DNA of 64,000 nucleotides from Acidobacteriaceae bacterium (GTDB lineage: Bacteria; Acidobacteriota; Terriglobia; Terriglobales; Acidobacteriaceae), in assembly GCA_003151335.1 (NCBI GenBank), contig PLXE01000094.1, positions 1 to 64,000 on the forward strand, written 5' to 3'. The position numbers and the translations under genes are program-made. The notes under the pieces were generated by a model. That model made no database searches, had not been told where the DNA came from, and worked only from the letters and a program-made list of their open reading frames with translations. Positions 16,929-27,698 of this stretch are shown in pieces; position 1 is the stretch's first letter, and every line of letters begins with the position of its first letter.

Positions 16929-17831
16929 CTAGTCGGCGGCGGAGACGACGGCTTCGGCCGGCCAATCGGCCACCGCCGCTTCGTCGAGGGTAACTTCTTC
17001 CGCGTAGGTGGGATCGCGCAGAATGCGGGAGACGATGGCGGTGTGCATGGCGTGTCCGGCGCGATCGGCCTTGACATAGCCGAGAATGTGCTTGCCGAAC
17101 AAGGCGAGATCGCCGATCAGGTCCAGCACCTTGTGTCGCACGAACTCGTCGCCGTAGCGCAGCGGTGGGTTGTCAATTCCTTCGGGGGTGAGCACGATGC
17201 AGTTGTCGCGCGAGGCGCCGCGAATGAGGCCCATGTTCAGCATCGCGCCCTGCTGCTCGAGGAAACCGAACGTCCGCGCCGACGCGATCTGCTTCACATA
17301 GCTGCCATTGGAAAGCTCGACTTGGAATCTTTCGCTGCCAATCAGCGGGTGCGGGAAGTTAATGGCGTAGCTGACGGAGTACCGTTCCGCCGGATATACG
17401 CCGATGAACTTGTCACCTTCGCGCATTTCGTAGGGACGCAGAATCTTGAGATACACGCGTTTGCGCCGTTGCTGGCGTAAGCCCGCTTGGGCGATCATCT
17501 CCACGAACGGTAGCGCGCTGCCATCCAGGATGGGCAGCTCGAGGTTGTCGAGCTCCACGATCGCATTGTCCACCCCCATCCCGATGAATGCCGACAGCAG
17601 GTGCTCGGTGGTGGAGATGAGCACGCCTTTCTTCATCAAGCTGGTGGCGTAACTGACTTTAGCAACATTGCGACTGATGGCTTCCACTTCAAAGTTGTCG
17701 AGGTCGGTGCGACGAAAGACGATCCCGGCGCCGGTGGGAGCAGGCAGGATACGCAGATGGACCGGCGCTCCGCTATGGAGACCGACGCCACTGCATTCGG
17801 CAGGATTTCGAGTTGTTCGTTCGTAGAGCAA
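16929..17831 (-). CDS. lpxC: UDP-3-O-acyl-N-acetylglucosamine deacetylase
   Basis: LpxC catalyses the committed step of lipid A synthesis, so the cell has LPS. About 300 residues carry SGVGLHSG at the N-terminus, the zinc site ISTTEHLLSAF (histidine near residue 77) and HKVLDLIGDLALFG (second histidine and aspartate), plus GHAMHTAIV near the end. No FabZ fusion. No ATG is available; TTG at 17831 gives LLYERTTRNPAECSGVGLH, which aligns well with other LpxC starts, whereas TTG at 17870 would begin inside a repeat. No clear ribosome site in either case. Confidence 0.92.
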   Translation of the reverse strand: MLYERTTRNPAECSGVGLHSGAPVHLRILPAPTGAGIVFRRTDLDNFEVEAISRNVAKVSYATSLMKKGVLISTTEHLLSAFIGMGVDNAIVELDNLELPILDGSALPFVEMIAQAGLRQQRRKRVYLKILRPYEMREGDKFIGVYPAERYSVSYAINFPHPLIGSERFQVELSNGSYVKQIASARTFGFLEQQGAMLNMGLIRGASRDNCIVLTPEGIDNPPLRYGDEFVRHKVLDLIGDLALFGKHILGYVKADRAGHAMHTAIVSRILRDPTYAEEVTLDEAAVADWPAEAVVSAAD

Positions 17832-17878
17832 AGAGTAAAGAACGTAGTTCTTTCGTAGAGCAAAGAGCAAAGACTAAA
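17822..17878. repeat. Heptamer-type repeat with small palindrome at the lpxC start
   Basis: CGTAGAGCAAAGAG occurs twice, with 7-base units AGAGCAA repeated in the second copy. Between them AAAGAACGTAGTTCTTT (17837-17853) is a perfect 7-bp stem with a 3-base loop. The element overlaps the possible translation start of lpxC. Confidence 0.55.
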
Positions 17879-18371
17879 AAGAGTGACGGTAGCGCAGAAG
17901 ATTAAGATTACAAGCTCTGGGAGACTGCGGTTGTTGTATTTCTACCACAGAAGGTGTCGGGATAAGCACGTCACTGCAAAAGCGGAACTTGCCCACCGCT
18001 ACAATAACTATCGTGTATTAAATGGCTTAGACAACATTTCACAAGAATCGACGCTCCGGTATAGCCAGAGCCAGATCGAGGTTTACTGAAAGAATTCTGC
18101 TGGCGCTAGATTGCGGGATCCGGATTGGGGCCGCTGATTCTTGCAGGGGGGAACCCCCATATTGGTTTAGCTGGCAGAAAGATCTCCGCGAGATCGCGGC
18201 TTGTGGATGCCGGAATGATGACGATAGGCCGTCCTGGAATTCGGTTTCGATCCGGTTGGGGTGAACTTTCGCGAGACTCTAGATAGAATGCTTCCTTCCA
18301 GTCGATTTCAAGAACCTGGCACATCGACTGGCCTTGACGCCAGAACGGCGCAGAAAGAGGGAGGAGACTCC
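17879..18371. other. Gene-free divergent gap between lpxC and pntA
   Basis: About 490 bases without a credible gene. It must hold the promoters of lpxC and the transhydrogenase operon. A TACAAT hexamer at 18000 and a TAGAAT hexamer at 18284 are possible -10 boxes, but neither has a convincing -35. A G5/C5 hairpin lies near 18147-18160. Confidence 0.5.
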
Positions 18372-19553
18372 ATGATTGTTGGTGTTCCCCGAGAGAGTTT
18401 TCCGGGGGAGCGGCGCGTAGCACTTATACCTGCAGTGGTCCCAAGTTATGCCAAGGTTGGGGTGGAAGTTTGGGTCGAAGCCGGAGCTGGCCTCGAAGCC
18501 GGCTACCCCGACGCGCAGTACATTGATAAGGGCGCAAAGATTGTCGCCACGCGAGCGGAAGTATTCCGCGCCGATGTGGTGGTACAAGTCCTGTGCTACG
18601 GATCGAATGACAAAACTGGCGCTGCCGATCTGCCTCTTCTCCACCGCGGTCAAGCTTTGATTGGATTTCTCCGGCCACTCGGCGACATCCATAGCGTTCA
18701 GGCAATTGCCCAGACCGGCGTCTCAGCTTTTTCGATTGAACTGATGCCCCGGATCACGCGTGCACAAAGTATGGACGCGCTCTCCTCCATGTCAACCATC
18801 GCCGGCTACAAGGCGGTGGTGATTGCCGCCGACACATTGCCCCGAATCTTTCCCATGCTGACCACCGCGGCCGGCACTATTACGCCATCGCGAGTGCTGG
18901 TGATTGGCGCCGGCGTTGCCGGTTTACAGGCCATAGCAACCGCCCGCCGATTGGGCGCGGTGGTGTCGGCTTACGATTTGCGTCCGGCCGTCAAGGAGCA
19001 GGTCCACAGTTTGGGTGGGCGCTTTGTGGAACTTCCCATCGAGGCTGCCGACGCTCAGGATGCCGGTGGTTATGCGAAGGCGCAGGACGAATCGTTTTAT
19101 CAGCGCCAGCGCGAATTACTGGGAAAGGTGGTCGCCGAGAGCGACGTGGTAATCACAACAGCAGTAGTTCCTGGGAAGAAGTCGCCCGTGCTGGTGACCA
19201 AGGAGATGGTGGCCGGCATGGCGCCGGGCTCCGTCATCGTAGATTTGGCGGCGGAACGGGGAGGCAACTGCGAGCTGACTCGGACGGGCGAGCATGTCGT
19301 CGAGCACGGTGTCACCATCATGGGAACCATCAACCTGGCCAGCACAGTCCCCTATCATGCCAGCCAGATGTACAGCAAAAACCTTACAAATTTTCTATTG
19401 CACATGGTGAAGGATGGAAAACTTGCGCTGGATTTGGAAGATGAAATCACTCGCAGCACCCTGGTCACCCAGGGAGGTGAAGTGGTGAACCCACGCGTGC
19501 GGGAGTTCTACTCGCTGCCCGCCCTGGTCCCGCAAACGAAGGAGGCAAGCTAA
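18372..19553 (+). CDS. pntA: NAD(P) transhydrogenase subunit alpha, part 1
   Basis: A 393-residue NAD(H)-binding domain I of the proton-translocating transhydrogenase, which makes NADPH at the expense of the proton gradient. MIVGVPRESFPGERRVALIP is the alanine-dehydrogenase-like N-terminus, and VLVIGAGVAGLQAIATARRLG is split here only by the usual GxGxxG loop. ATG 18372 has GGGAGGAGA just upstream; longer frames starting at 18261 lack this. Its stop overlaps the next start (TAATG). Confidence 0.95.
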   Translation: MIVGVPRESFPGERRVALIPAVVPSYAKVGVEVWVEAGAGLEAGYPDAQYIDKGAKIVATRAEVFRADVVVQVLCYGSNDKTGAADLPLLHRGQALIGFLRPLGDIHSVQAIAQTGVSAFSIELMPRITRAQSMDALSSMSTIAGYKAVVIAADTLPRIFPMLTTAAGTITPSRVLVIGAGVAGLQAIATARRLGAVVSAYDLRPAVKEQVHSLGGRFVELPIEAADAQDAGGYAKAQDESFYQRQRELLGKVVAESDVVITTAVVPGKKSPVLVTKEMVAGMAPGSVIVDLAAERGGNCELTRTGEHVVEHGVTIMGTINLASTVPYHASQMYSKNLTNFLLHMVKDGKLALDLEDEITRSTLVTQGGEVVNPRVREFYSLPALVPQTKEAS

Positions 19554-19852
19554 TGGTCAAGGCTGACCTGATCAACAGCCTGTACGTTTTTATACTGGCG
19601 GCATTTATCGGATTTGAAGTGATCCGCCGAGTATCGCCGCTGTTGCACACACCGTTGATGTCGCTGACTAACGCCCTGGACGCGATCGCGGTGGTCGGCG
19701 CCATCATTCTTGCGGGTGAGCACAAGAGCACGCTCGCGACCGTGCTGGGTACGGTTGCAATCGTCGCTGCCACCAGCAACGCGGTGGGCGGCTTCATCAT
19801 CACCGACCGCATGCTCAAGATGTTCAAATCCAGCCGGACACAAAAGCCATGA
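19553..19852 (+). CDS. NAD(P) transhydrogenase subunit alpha, part 2
   Basis: A 99-residue membrane subunit with three hydrophobic helices, corresponding to the C-terminal membrane part of E. coli PntA. Many bacteria encode it separately as PntAB. It contributes to the proton channel together with PntB. It overlaps pntA by one base and pntB by four (ATGA), so the three are made together. Confidence 0.93.
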   Translation: MVKADLINSLYVFILAAFIGFEVIRRVSPLLHTPLMSLTNALDAIAVVGAIILAGEHKSTLATVLGTVAIVAATSNAVGGFIITDRMLKMFKSSRTQKP

Positions 19853-21243
19853 TCCCAGGGAGCGAATACGTCATAGAGATCACCTACATCGTCGCTGCCG
19901 TCCTCTTCATCCTCGCGTTGAAGTGGTTGAGTTCGCCAGTCACCGCGCGGCGCGGCGTTTGGGCGGGCGAAGCGGGAATGGTGTTGGCGGTTGCCGGTAC
20001 GCTTCTGTATCACGGCATCGTGGACTACAAGTGGCTCGCGGTTGGGCTGGTCCTGGGCGCGATCATTGGCGTCCCGCTTGGCAACGTCGGGATGACTGCC
20101 GTCCCGCAGCGAACTGCATTGAGCCATGCCTTCGGCGCGCTTTGCGTAACCCTGGTGGGAACCGCGGAGTTCTACCTGCGGGCCCCTAATGTTCCGCCGT
20201 TCATGATGTCGGTGCTTTCGCTGGAAGTCATCCTCGGCGGTCTCACCGTTACCGGCAGCTTGATGGCGGCAGGCAAGTTGCAGGAAATCTTGCCGCAGCG
20301 GCCAATCACCTATAAGGGGCAGAACTTCGTCAACCTGGCGATGCTGGCGATAGCCGTCGCCATCGCCGTTCGTCTCGTGCTGCATCCCGAGGCCATGGTC
20401 TTGTACCCGTTCATGGTGGGAATCGCGCTAGTCTTCGGCGTGATGATGATCGTCCCCATTGGCGGCGCCGACATGCCGACCGTGATCTCGCTGTTGAATT
20501 CCTACGCCGGCCTTTCCGCGGCGGCTATGGGCTTCGTTCTCAATAGCAAGCTTCTGATCGTGGCGGGCTCGCTCGATGGAGCGTCGGGCTTCATTCTCTC
20601 CGTCAACATGTCGAAGGCGATGAACCGCTCGTTCACCAATGTGCTGTTCGGAGCGTTCGGACAGGTGCAGACTTCAAGCGCTGCCGCAGTCGAGGCCCGG
20701 CCCGTACACAGTGCAACTCCGGAAGAAGCTGCCGCAATCCTCTCGGCCGCGAACAAAGTCGTAATCGTTCCAGGTTACGGCATGGCGGTGGCGCAGGCGC
20801 AGCACAAGGTCCGCGAACTGTATGACTTGTTGACCAAGAAGGGCGTGGACGTGAAATTTGGCATTCACCCGGTCGCCGGCCGCATGCCGGGGCACATGAA
20901 CGTTTTGCTGGCGGAAGCCGACATCCCCTACGACAAGTTGATGGACATGGATGAGGCCAATCCGGATTTCCCGCAGACGGATGTCGCGCTCGTGATCGGA
21001 GCCAACGACGTCACCAATCCTGCCGCGCGCAGCGACGCGGGCAGTCCAATCTACGGCATGCCGATTCTGGACGTCGACAAGGCCCGTACGGTCATGGTGA
21101 TCAAGCGCAGCATGAATCCGGGATTTGCCGGAATCGACAATCCGCTCTACTACCTCGACAACACACTTATGCTATTCGGCGATGCAAAAGCGTTTGTCGG
21201 CTCTATCGTGCGCGAGCTTAGCGGCGGAGGCGGGCATGGGTAG
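19849..21243 (+). CDS. pntB: NAD(P) transhydrogenase subunit beta
   Basis: The 464-residue beta subunit: eight or nine membrane helices (including GGADMPTVISLLNSYAGLSA) then the soluble NADP(H)-binding domain III. That domain contains VVIVPGYGMAVAQAQHKV, the FGIHPVAGRMPGHMNVLLAE block and DVALVIGANDVTNPAA. All are standard for PntB and length is normal. Confidence 0.96.
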   Translation: MIPGSEYVIEITYIVAAVLFILALKWLSSPVTARRGVWAGEAGMVLAVAGTLLYHGIVDYKWLAVGLVLGAIIGVPLGNVGMTAVPQRTALSHAFGALCVTLVGTAEFYLRAPNVPPFMMSVLSLEVILGGLTVTGSLMAAGKLQEILPQRPITYKGQNFVNLAMLAIAVAIAVRLVLHPEAMVLYPFMVGIALVFGVMMIVPIGGADMPTVISLLNSYAGLSAAAMGFVLNSKLLIVAGSLDGASGFILSVNMSKAMNRSFTNVLFGAFGQVQTSSAAAVEARPVHSATPEEAAAILSAANKVVIVPGYGMAVAQAQHKVRELYDLLTKKGVDVKFGIHPVAGRMPGHMNVLLAEADIPYDKLMDMDEANPDFPQTDVALVIGANDVTNPAARSDAGSPIYGMPILDVDKARTVMVIKRSMNPGFAGIDNPLYYLDNTLMLFGDAKAFVGSIVRELSGGGGHG

Positions 21244-21294
21244 CGGCGCGGAACTTCGCGGCCAGGTGTAACGTATTTAGAGAGAGGAGGAGTT

Positions 21295-21498
21295 ATGTTG
21301 ACCTTCCTTCTGTGGTGCATCTTATTGTTCTTTTGCTGGCCCTTGGCGCTGCTCGTCCTGATCCTTTACCCGTTGGTATGGTTGTTACTGTTGCCGTTCC
21401 GGCTCCTGGGATTTGCCGTCGAGGGAGTGCTGGAATTGTTGAAGGCCATCATCCTGCTTCCAGCGCGCGTATTGCGCGGACCGCGCCGCGCCTGGTAA
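21295..21498 (+). CDS. Small hydrophobic membrane protein
   Basis: 67 residues, almost entirely Leu/Ile/Val/Trp/Phe, with two likely membrane segments (residues 3-24 and 26-40) and a basic C-terminus (LRGPRRAW). AGAGAGGAGGAG precedes the ATG at a good distance and a strong terminator follows, so it is a real gene and the last of the pnt transcription unit, 50 bases after pntB. I do not recognise the family. A role next to the transhydrogenase is possible but only inferred from position. Confidence 0.75.
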   Translation: MLTFLLWCILLFFCWPLALLVLILYPLVWLLLLPFRLLGFAVEGVLELLKAIILLPARVLRGPRRAW

Positions 21499-21534
21499 CA
21501 ATCGATCTTCCCTCGCACATACCTCAAATGGAAT

Positions 21535-21563
21535 AAACCCGGAGCTCCCCCAACTCCGGGTTT
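21535..21563 (+). terminator. Rho-independent terminator of the pnt operon
   Basis: A perfect 10-bp stem AAACCCGGAG/CTCCGGGTTT with a 9-base loop, running into TTTCTTCATT. It lies 37 bases after the small membrane protein stop. Confidence 0.88.
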
Positions 21564-22022
21564 CTTCATTGCTGCTCCTACTTCCTTGCAACGAAATGGC
21601 GCTTTGGGCGCGTCGGGAAGACCGTTGCCCGCATCTTCACTTCTTGCTTCAGCTTCGACTCGGCAAGCGCGATGCCGTAGGAGCTGTCACCGCACCAGAT
21701 TTGGCTCAGGAAGTACCGGGTCGGCAAATTGAACTGGTTTACAGCGGCGCCGTAGCCCGATCTTGCGGCCCGAAGCTTGCTGCGATGCATTGAGATATTG
21801 CAAGCTTGATGCCAACCAGGGCGGGCCTCGGACGGTTCTCCTTCCCTCTTGTTTCCAGCGGCTTGCATTTGCGGAGAATCACGCACGCATTGCCGGTCGT
21901 CGCATTTGGCAGCTTGGCAATATCCGAATGGATAGGTGCGGCTATCCATTGCGTTAGTCGGCGTGATTTTCGTTCCGTGGATTCGCCAAGACTGGGCTAA
22001 ACTAACAGCCCGGAGGCAGTCC
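21564..22022. other. Gene-poor gap upstream of the FHA regulator
   Basis: About 460 bases with no recognisable gene. A minus-strand frame ending near 21578 has a faintly protein-like last 45 residues, but its remainder is arginine/serine-rich noise and overlaps the regulator, so I read it as possible remnant sequence at most. The ribosome site CCCGGAGGCAG at the right edge belongs to the next gene. Confidence 0.4.
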
Positions 22023-23882
<1,860 letters not shown>

Positions 23883-24018
23883 ACGCGGCTGGCAGTCGGC
23901 TCATTGAACGAAAGCGTGCACCCCTGAACAAGACCATTCCGCTGGCGCGTAGGTGGGAAGGTTGGCCGTCCCAAAAGTGGCACCGGCGCCGCTGACAGAA
24001 TGCTTGCCACAGTTTTAC

Positions 24019-24046
24019 TTGACAGCAAATCCCAGCGTGGTAGTGT
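24019..24046 (+). promoter_or_regulatory. Candidate promoter of the small lipoprotein gene
   Basis: A perfect TTGACA (24019-24024) followed after 16 bases by TAGTGT (24041-24046), about 28 bases before the ATG. The -10 is weak. Confidence 0.3.
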
Positions 24047-24073
24047 TGCTCACGCGGTAGAAAGGAACCTGCC

Positions 24074-24508
24074 ATGACTTCGCGCTACATGCAGTTTGGA
24101 ATAGCTTTGACTGTTTGCTCTTGCCTATTTCTTCCGGCTTGCCAAAAGGAAAACGGAGGTGGGGGAAAAGGTCAGGCCGGTACGCTGAATATATACCTGA
24201 GTATCGCCACCCTTCCCGACAACACCTGCCAACAGAAGGACTCCGCGGGTAACACGGGGAACATTTACGTATCGGGAGGCCAGAACGTCACCTATCAGGG
24301 CAGCGGGGCTGTGGCGGTCAACCAATTTAAGGTCGTATTCCCGTCCGCAATTCCGTTCTCCTCTGCGGTTATTGATAGCCCCAACGGGGCAGCTACCAGC
24401 GCAGGTGCAGCCAACGGCACGTCCGGCATGACTTACAGCTACAGCAGTCTCACCATCAATAATCGGACGTGCTCAAATCCGGGTAGCCTGGGGCTCATCA
24501 TGAGGTAG
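24074..24508 (+). CDS. Small lipoprotein, paralogue of its neighbour
   Basis: 144 residues with a signal peptide and lipobox (LFLPACQKE), so probably an anchored envelope lipoprotein. The mature part is Gly/Ser/Thr/Asn-rich and beta-like, with a Cys pair and a C-terminus of YSYSSLTINNRTC then GLIMR. The next gene ends in the matching WTYTSITIGGSSC and GLIMK, so the two are tandem paralogues. AAAGGAACC lies before the ATG. No known domain is recognised; function unknown. Confidence 0.8.
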   Translation: MTSRYMQFGIALTVCSCLFLPACQKENGGGGKGQAGTLNIYLSIATLPDNTCQQKDSAGNTGNIYVSGGQNVTYQGSGAVAVNQFKVVFPSAIPFSSAVIDSPNGAATSAGAANGTSGMTYSYSSLTINNRTCSNPGSLGLIMR

Positions 24509-24581
24509 TAGGCGTATTAACTAATTAAGCATAGTCCGGGTGTGGTCCGGCTGACGATTTCACTCTGTGGAGGAGGATTGA

Positions 24582-24974
24582 ATGTCTCTGCACCGAGGTC
24601 GTTTCGTAGCGGTTCTTGCTCTGTCTCTTGTGGTCACTTTTTCGGGTTACGGCAAGGTCGGGATAACCGGGGTAACGTCTATCCAGCTTACCGCCCCTAA
24701 TACCAACTGTCTTCAGAATGGTGCCACTGGTAACGTTCAGTTCGGTCAGGAAGGCGTCTGCTGGACGGGTCCGAACGCGACCACGCCCGTTACGGTACAA
24801 CTCCCTGCCAATTGCCCATTTAAAAACTGCACCTTTCCTACCAGTTCAGGGTCGATGTGTTCAGGGCCCACGAAGGCGGGTATCCCGTCTGGTGGCGCCA
24901 GTTGGACCTACACCTCGATCACCATTGGCGGCAGCTCGTGCGCAGTGGGAAATGACGGCTTGATCATGAAGTAA
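24582..24974 (+). CDS. Small exported protein, paralogue of its neighbour
   Basis: 130 residues with an N-terminal signal (VAVLALSLVVTFSGYG) and no clear lipobox. Six cysteines in the mature part (for example NCPFKNC and SMCSG) suggest disulfides. The C-terminal WTYTSITIGGSSC to GLIMK mirrors the upstream gene. A strong ribosome site GGAGGAGG precedes the ATG. It converges on the kinase gene with a 12-base gap. Function unknown. Confidence 0.8.
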   Translation: MSLHRGRFVAVLALSLVVTFSGYGKVGITGVTSIQLTAPNTNCLQNGATGNVQFGQEGVCWTGPNATTPVTVQLPANCPFKNCTFPTSSGSMCSGPTKAGIPSGGASWTYTSITIGGSSCAVGNDGLIMK

Positions 24975-24986
24975 TGAGCGGATGGT

Positions 24987-27584
24987 TCAGGGATTTCGGA
25001 CCAGCGCCTGGAACTGCTGGTTCTGTTGCAGAGCCTGAAAGTCGGGCGTATCCCTGACAATGGCGCGCGAGTAACCGCCGTCGACGGCTTTCTTCAGGTA
25101 GGCGAGGGCCTGCTCGGTCTGGTTGAAGTGGTTGTAAACAATGGCCGCCCGAAACAACACCTCGCCCTTGGAGGGAGTAATTTGCAGCGCCTTCTGCAGA
25201 TAGCCAAACGCAGCCGGGCGGTCATCCAGCATGGCGGAATAGTTTGCCGCGTAAGCCAGAATTTCGGCATCCCGCGGATTCACCTGGAGCTTGGAAAGCG
25301 CGATGGAGATGGCCTGATGATACTTCGCCGGCGCTTGTGCACGCTGCTCCGGACTCCAGTAAAGCGCATCCCCTAGATTTCCCCAAACCTGCCAATAGGT
25401 GTTGTCCAGTTTCACGGCTTGTTCCAGGACGGCGATGGCCTCGGGGAAGCGGTGCATCAAGATATATGCATAGCCAAGATTGTTGCAGGCGTCCGGACTG
25501 GGGCGCAGATCAATCGAGCGTTTGAAAGCGTCGATTGCGTCCTGATAACGGCCTTCCGTGACGTAAATGCCCCCGAGGGTAAAGTATCCCTGATAGTTGT
25601 CTGGCGCCAGCTCGGTCGCCTTGAGGAACATTGCGGCGGCATCGGCATAGCGCGCCTGGTTATAGTAGAACAGTCCCATCCAGCTATACACACCCCAGTA
25701 ATTGGGACGTAGCTCGATGGCTTTCTTGTAGGTTGATTCCGCCGACGCCAGGTTACCGACATTGGTATAGGCGAGCGCCAGCCCGTGCAGGGCTTCTTCG
25801 CTGCCGGAATTCGAAGCTACTGCGCGCTGGAACTCCTGCACAGCTTGGTCATACTTTCCCGTCCCATTGAGCACATTGCCCAGGCAAACATGCCCCTCCA
25901 GCAGGTCCGAATTAAGGGACAAAGACTTCTCACAATTCCGTGAGGCGTTGTCAATCCAGTCCTTGCTCTTATTGAATTGCTGGTAACCGGTCCAATAGGC
26001 GTTCCCCAGCGCGGCGTACGCCAGCGCATAGTTCGGGTCTATCTTCAGCGCCTGCTTGAATGCCGCGATGGCGCTATCGACGTTCTCCGGCTTCTCATAT
26101 TCCTGCAGATATCCGCGGCCCTGTATGTACGCCTCGTAGGCCGCTGGCTGGGTATCTTGGCGGACGTTCAATTTGCGGCGTTGCTCTGGATCGATTCGCA
26201 CCGGCAGCATGTCCAGCGTCTCACTCACCACACGGTCTTGAAGCCCGAAGGTGTCGCCGGCATCCACGGTCATGCTGCGGGCCGCGATCTGCCGGTGGGT
26301 CTTGGAGTCAACTAGATAGCAGTTGACACGTATAGTCTGGCCTGAGCGTTGCAGGCTGCTCTCCAGAACCAAATCGGTGCCGAACTCGCGGCGAGCGTCT
26401 TCGGCGGTCTTGACTCCCTGGTCGCGCAGATCGCGCGGCGACACCACCTGGATGGCATCCGTGTCGCTGGCCTGGACAAGCTTGGCGGTGAGGGTTTCGG
26501 TCAGGCCCAGACCGAGAGCGCTGGTCGCCGGGTCCTGACCTACGGTGTCGAAGGGCAGCACGGCCATAATCCGCTGCTTGGCCGAGGCTTGTTGCGGCCA
26601 CCAGCGCTTGACGCCATATCCAGCCGCGATTCCTGCCAGCAATACCGCCGCCAAGATCAATGCAGCCTTTCGATTGCGGGCCTTGCGCTGGACCTCGAAA
26701 ACCTTGGTGCGACGAACTGTTTCTGTCGCCAACTCATCGCCTGAGAGGATCCGGGTAAGGTCGGCGCGCAACTCCCGCGCCGTCTGATAACGCAGAGCTG
26801 GGTCCCGATCCAACGCTTTCAGGATCACCATTTCTAAAGCGGCCGAAACCTCAGGATTAATCAGGCAAGGGCGCACTGGATCGTAATGCAGGATGGCATC
26901 GATCAGCAGCGACGGCTGACGGTCCGGAAAGGCACGCTTGCCCGTCGCCATTTCATAAAGCACCGTGCCCGCTGCCCAAATGTCGCAGCGGGCATCGGCA
27001 GGTTCAGCCCGCAACAGCTCGGGCGCCATGTAGGGCAGGGTTCCGGTGACCGAGAGACTGGTATTAAGGTTGGCCGTCTCAGCTAGTTCTATGGGTTCAA
27101 CCAGCTTGGCCAGGCCAAAGTCGAGAATTTTCAACTGGCCGTCGGGGTTGACCCGCAGATTTCCCGGCTTCAGATCGCGATGGATGACATTCTCGCGGTG
27201 CGCGGCTTCCAATCCGCGCGCCAGCTGTATGCCCAATTCCAGCACTTCCTTCTGCGGAAGCGGCTGCTGGCCGAGCATCTCGTCCAGATTGACCCCGGGG
27301 ATGTATTCCGTGACCAGATAATCAACGCCACGTTCCTCCCCGAAGTCGAAGGCCATGGCGATGTTGGGATGACTCAGCTTGCCAACCGCCAGCGCCTCCG
27401 TGCGGAACTGCTTGCGGGTAGCATCGTCGGCGAACAATCCAGTGGGCAGTATTTTGACCGCGACATCGCGCTGCAGTTGCTCATCATGGGCGCGAAAGAC
27501 CACACCCATGCCCCCGGCCCCAATCTGCTCGATCAGCCGATAGTGGCCCAATACCTGGCCGCTGCTGGGGGCTTGAATTCCCAT
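24987..27584 (-). CDS. Membrane Ser/Thr protein kinase with TolB-like and TPR domains
   Basis: An 865-residue receptor-type kinase. Kinase domain residues 15-280: glycine loop IGAGGMGVVF, ATP lysine VAVK (K44), catalytic HRDLKPGN (D137) and DFG (D155), all intact. One membrane helix at about 307-327. The outside part starts with a domain like those beside adenylate cyclases and TolB (IMAVLPFDTVGQD to about 470), then eight or more TPR units to the C-terminus (for example ALAYAALGNAYW, QGYFTLGGIYVTEGRY). The layout is common in Acidobacteria. The FHA regulator upstream is a plausible, unproven target. Confidence 0.93.
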   Translation of the reverse strand: MGIQAPSSGQVLGHYRLIEQIGAGGMGVVFRAHDEQLQRDVAVKILPTGLFADDATRKQFRTEALAVGKLSHPNIAMAFDFGEERGVDYLVTEYIPGVNLDEMLGQQPLPQKEVLELGIQLARGLEAAHRENVIHRDLKPGNLRVNPDGQLKILDFGLAKLVEPIELAETANLNTSLSVTGTLPYMAPELLRAEPADARCDIWAAGTVLYEMATGKRAFPDRQPSLLIDAILHYDPVRPCLINPEVSAALEMVILKALDRDPALRYQTARELRADLTRILSGDELATETVRRTKVFEVQRKARNRKAALILAAVLLAGIAAGYGVKRWWPQQASAKQRIMAVLPFDTVGQDPATSALGLGLTETLTAKLVQASDTDAIQVVSPRDLRDQGVKTAEDARREFGTDLVLESSLQRSGQTIRVNCYLVDSKTHRQIAARSMTVDAGDTFGLQDRVVSETLDMLPVRIDPEQRRKLNVRQDTQPAAYEAYIQGRGYLQEYEKPENVDSAIAAFKQALKIDPNYALAYAALGNAYWTGYQQFNKSKDWIDNASRNCEKSLSLNSDLLEGHVCLGNVLNGTGKYDQAVQEFQRAVASNSGSEEALHGLALAYTNVGNLASAESTYKKAIELRPNYWGVYSWMGLFYYNQARYADAAAMFLKATELAPDNYQGYFTLGGIYVTEGRYQDAIDAFKRSIDLRPSPDACNNLGYAYILMHRFPEAIAVLEQAVKLDNTYWQVWGNLGDALYWSPEQRAQAPAKYHQAISIALSKLQVNPRDAEILAYAANYSAMLDDRPAAFGYLQKALQITPSKGEVLFRAAIVYNHFNQTEQALAYLKKAVDGGYSRAIVRDTPDFQALQQNQQFQALVRNP

Positions 27585-27698
27585 TGCTCCGGATATTAGG
27601 GCAGCGCGCCAAGGCCGTCAATGGCGCGCACCTGTGGCGAAGCGAGGTCTTGTTGGCTCTTAGCGGCAGGCGCGGGAATCGCGGAAGGATTGCAGCCG

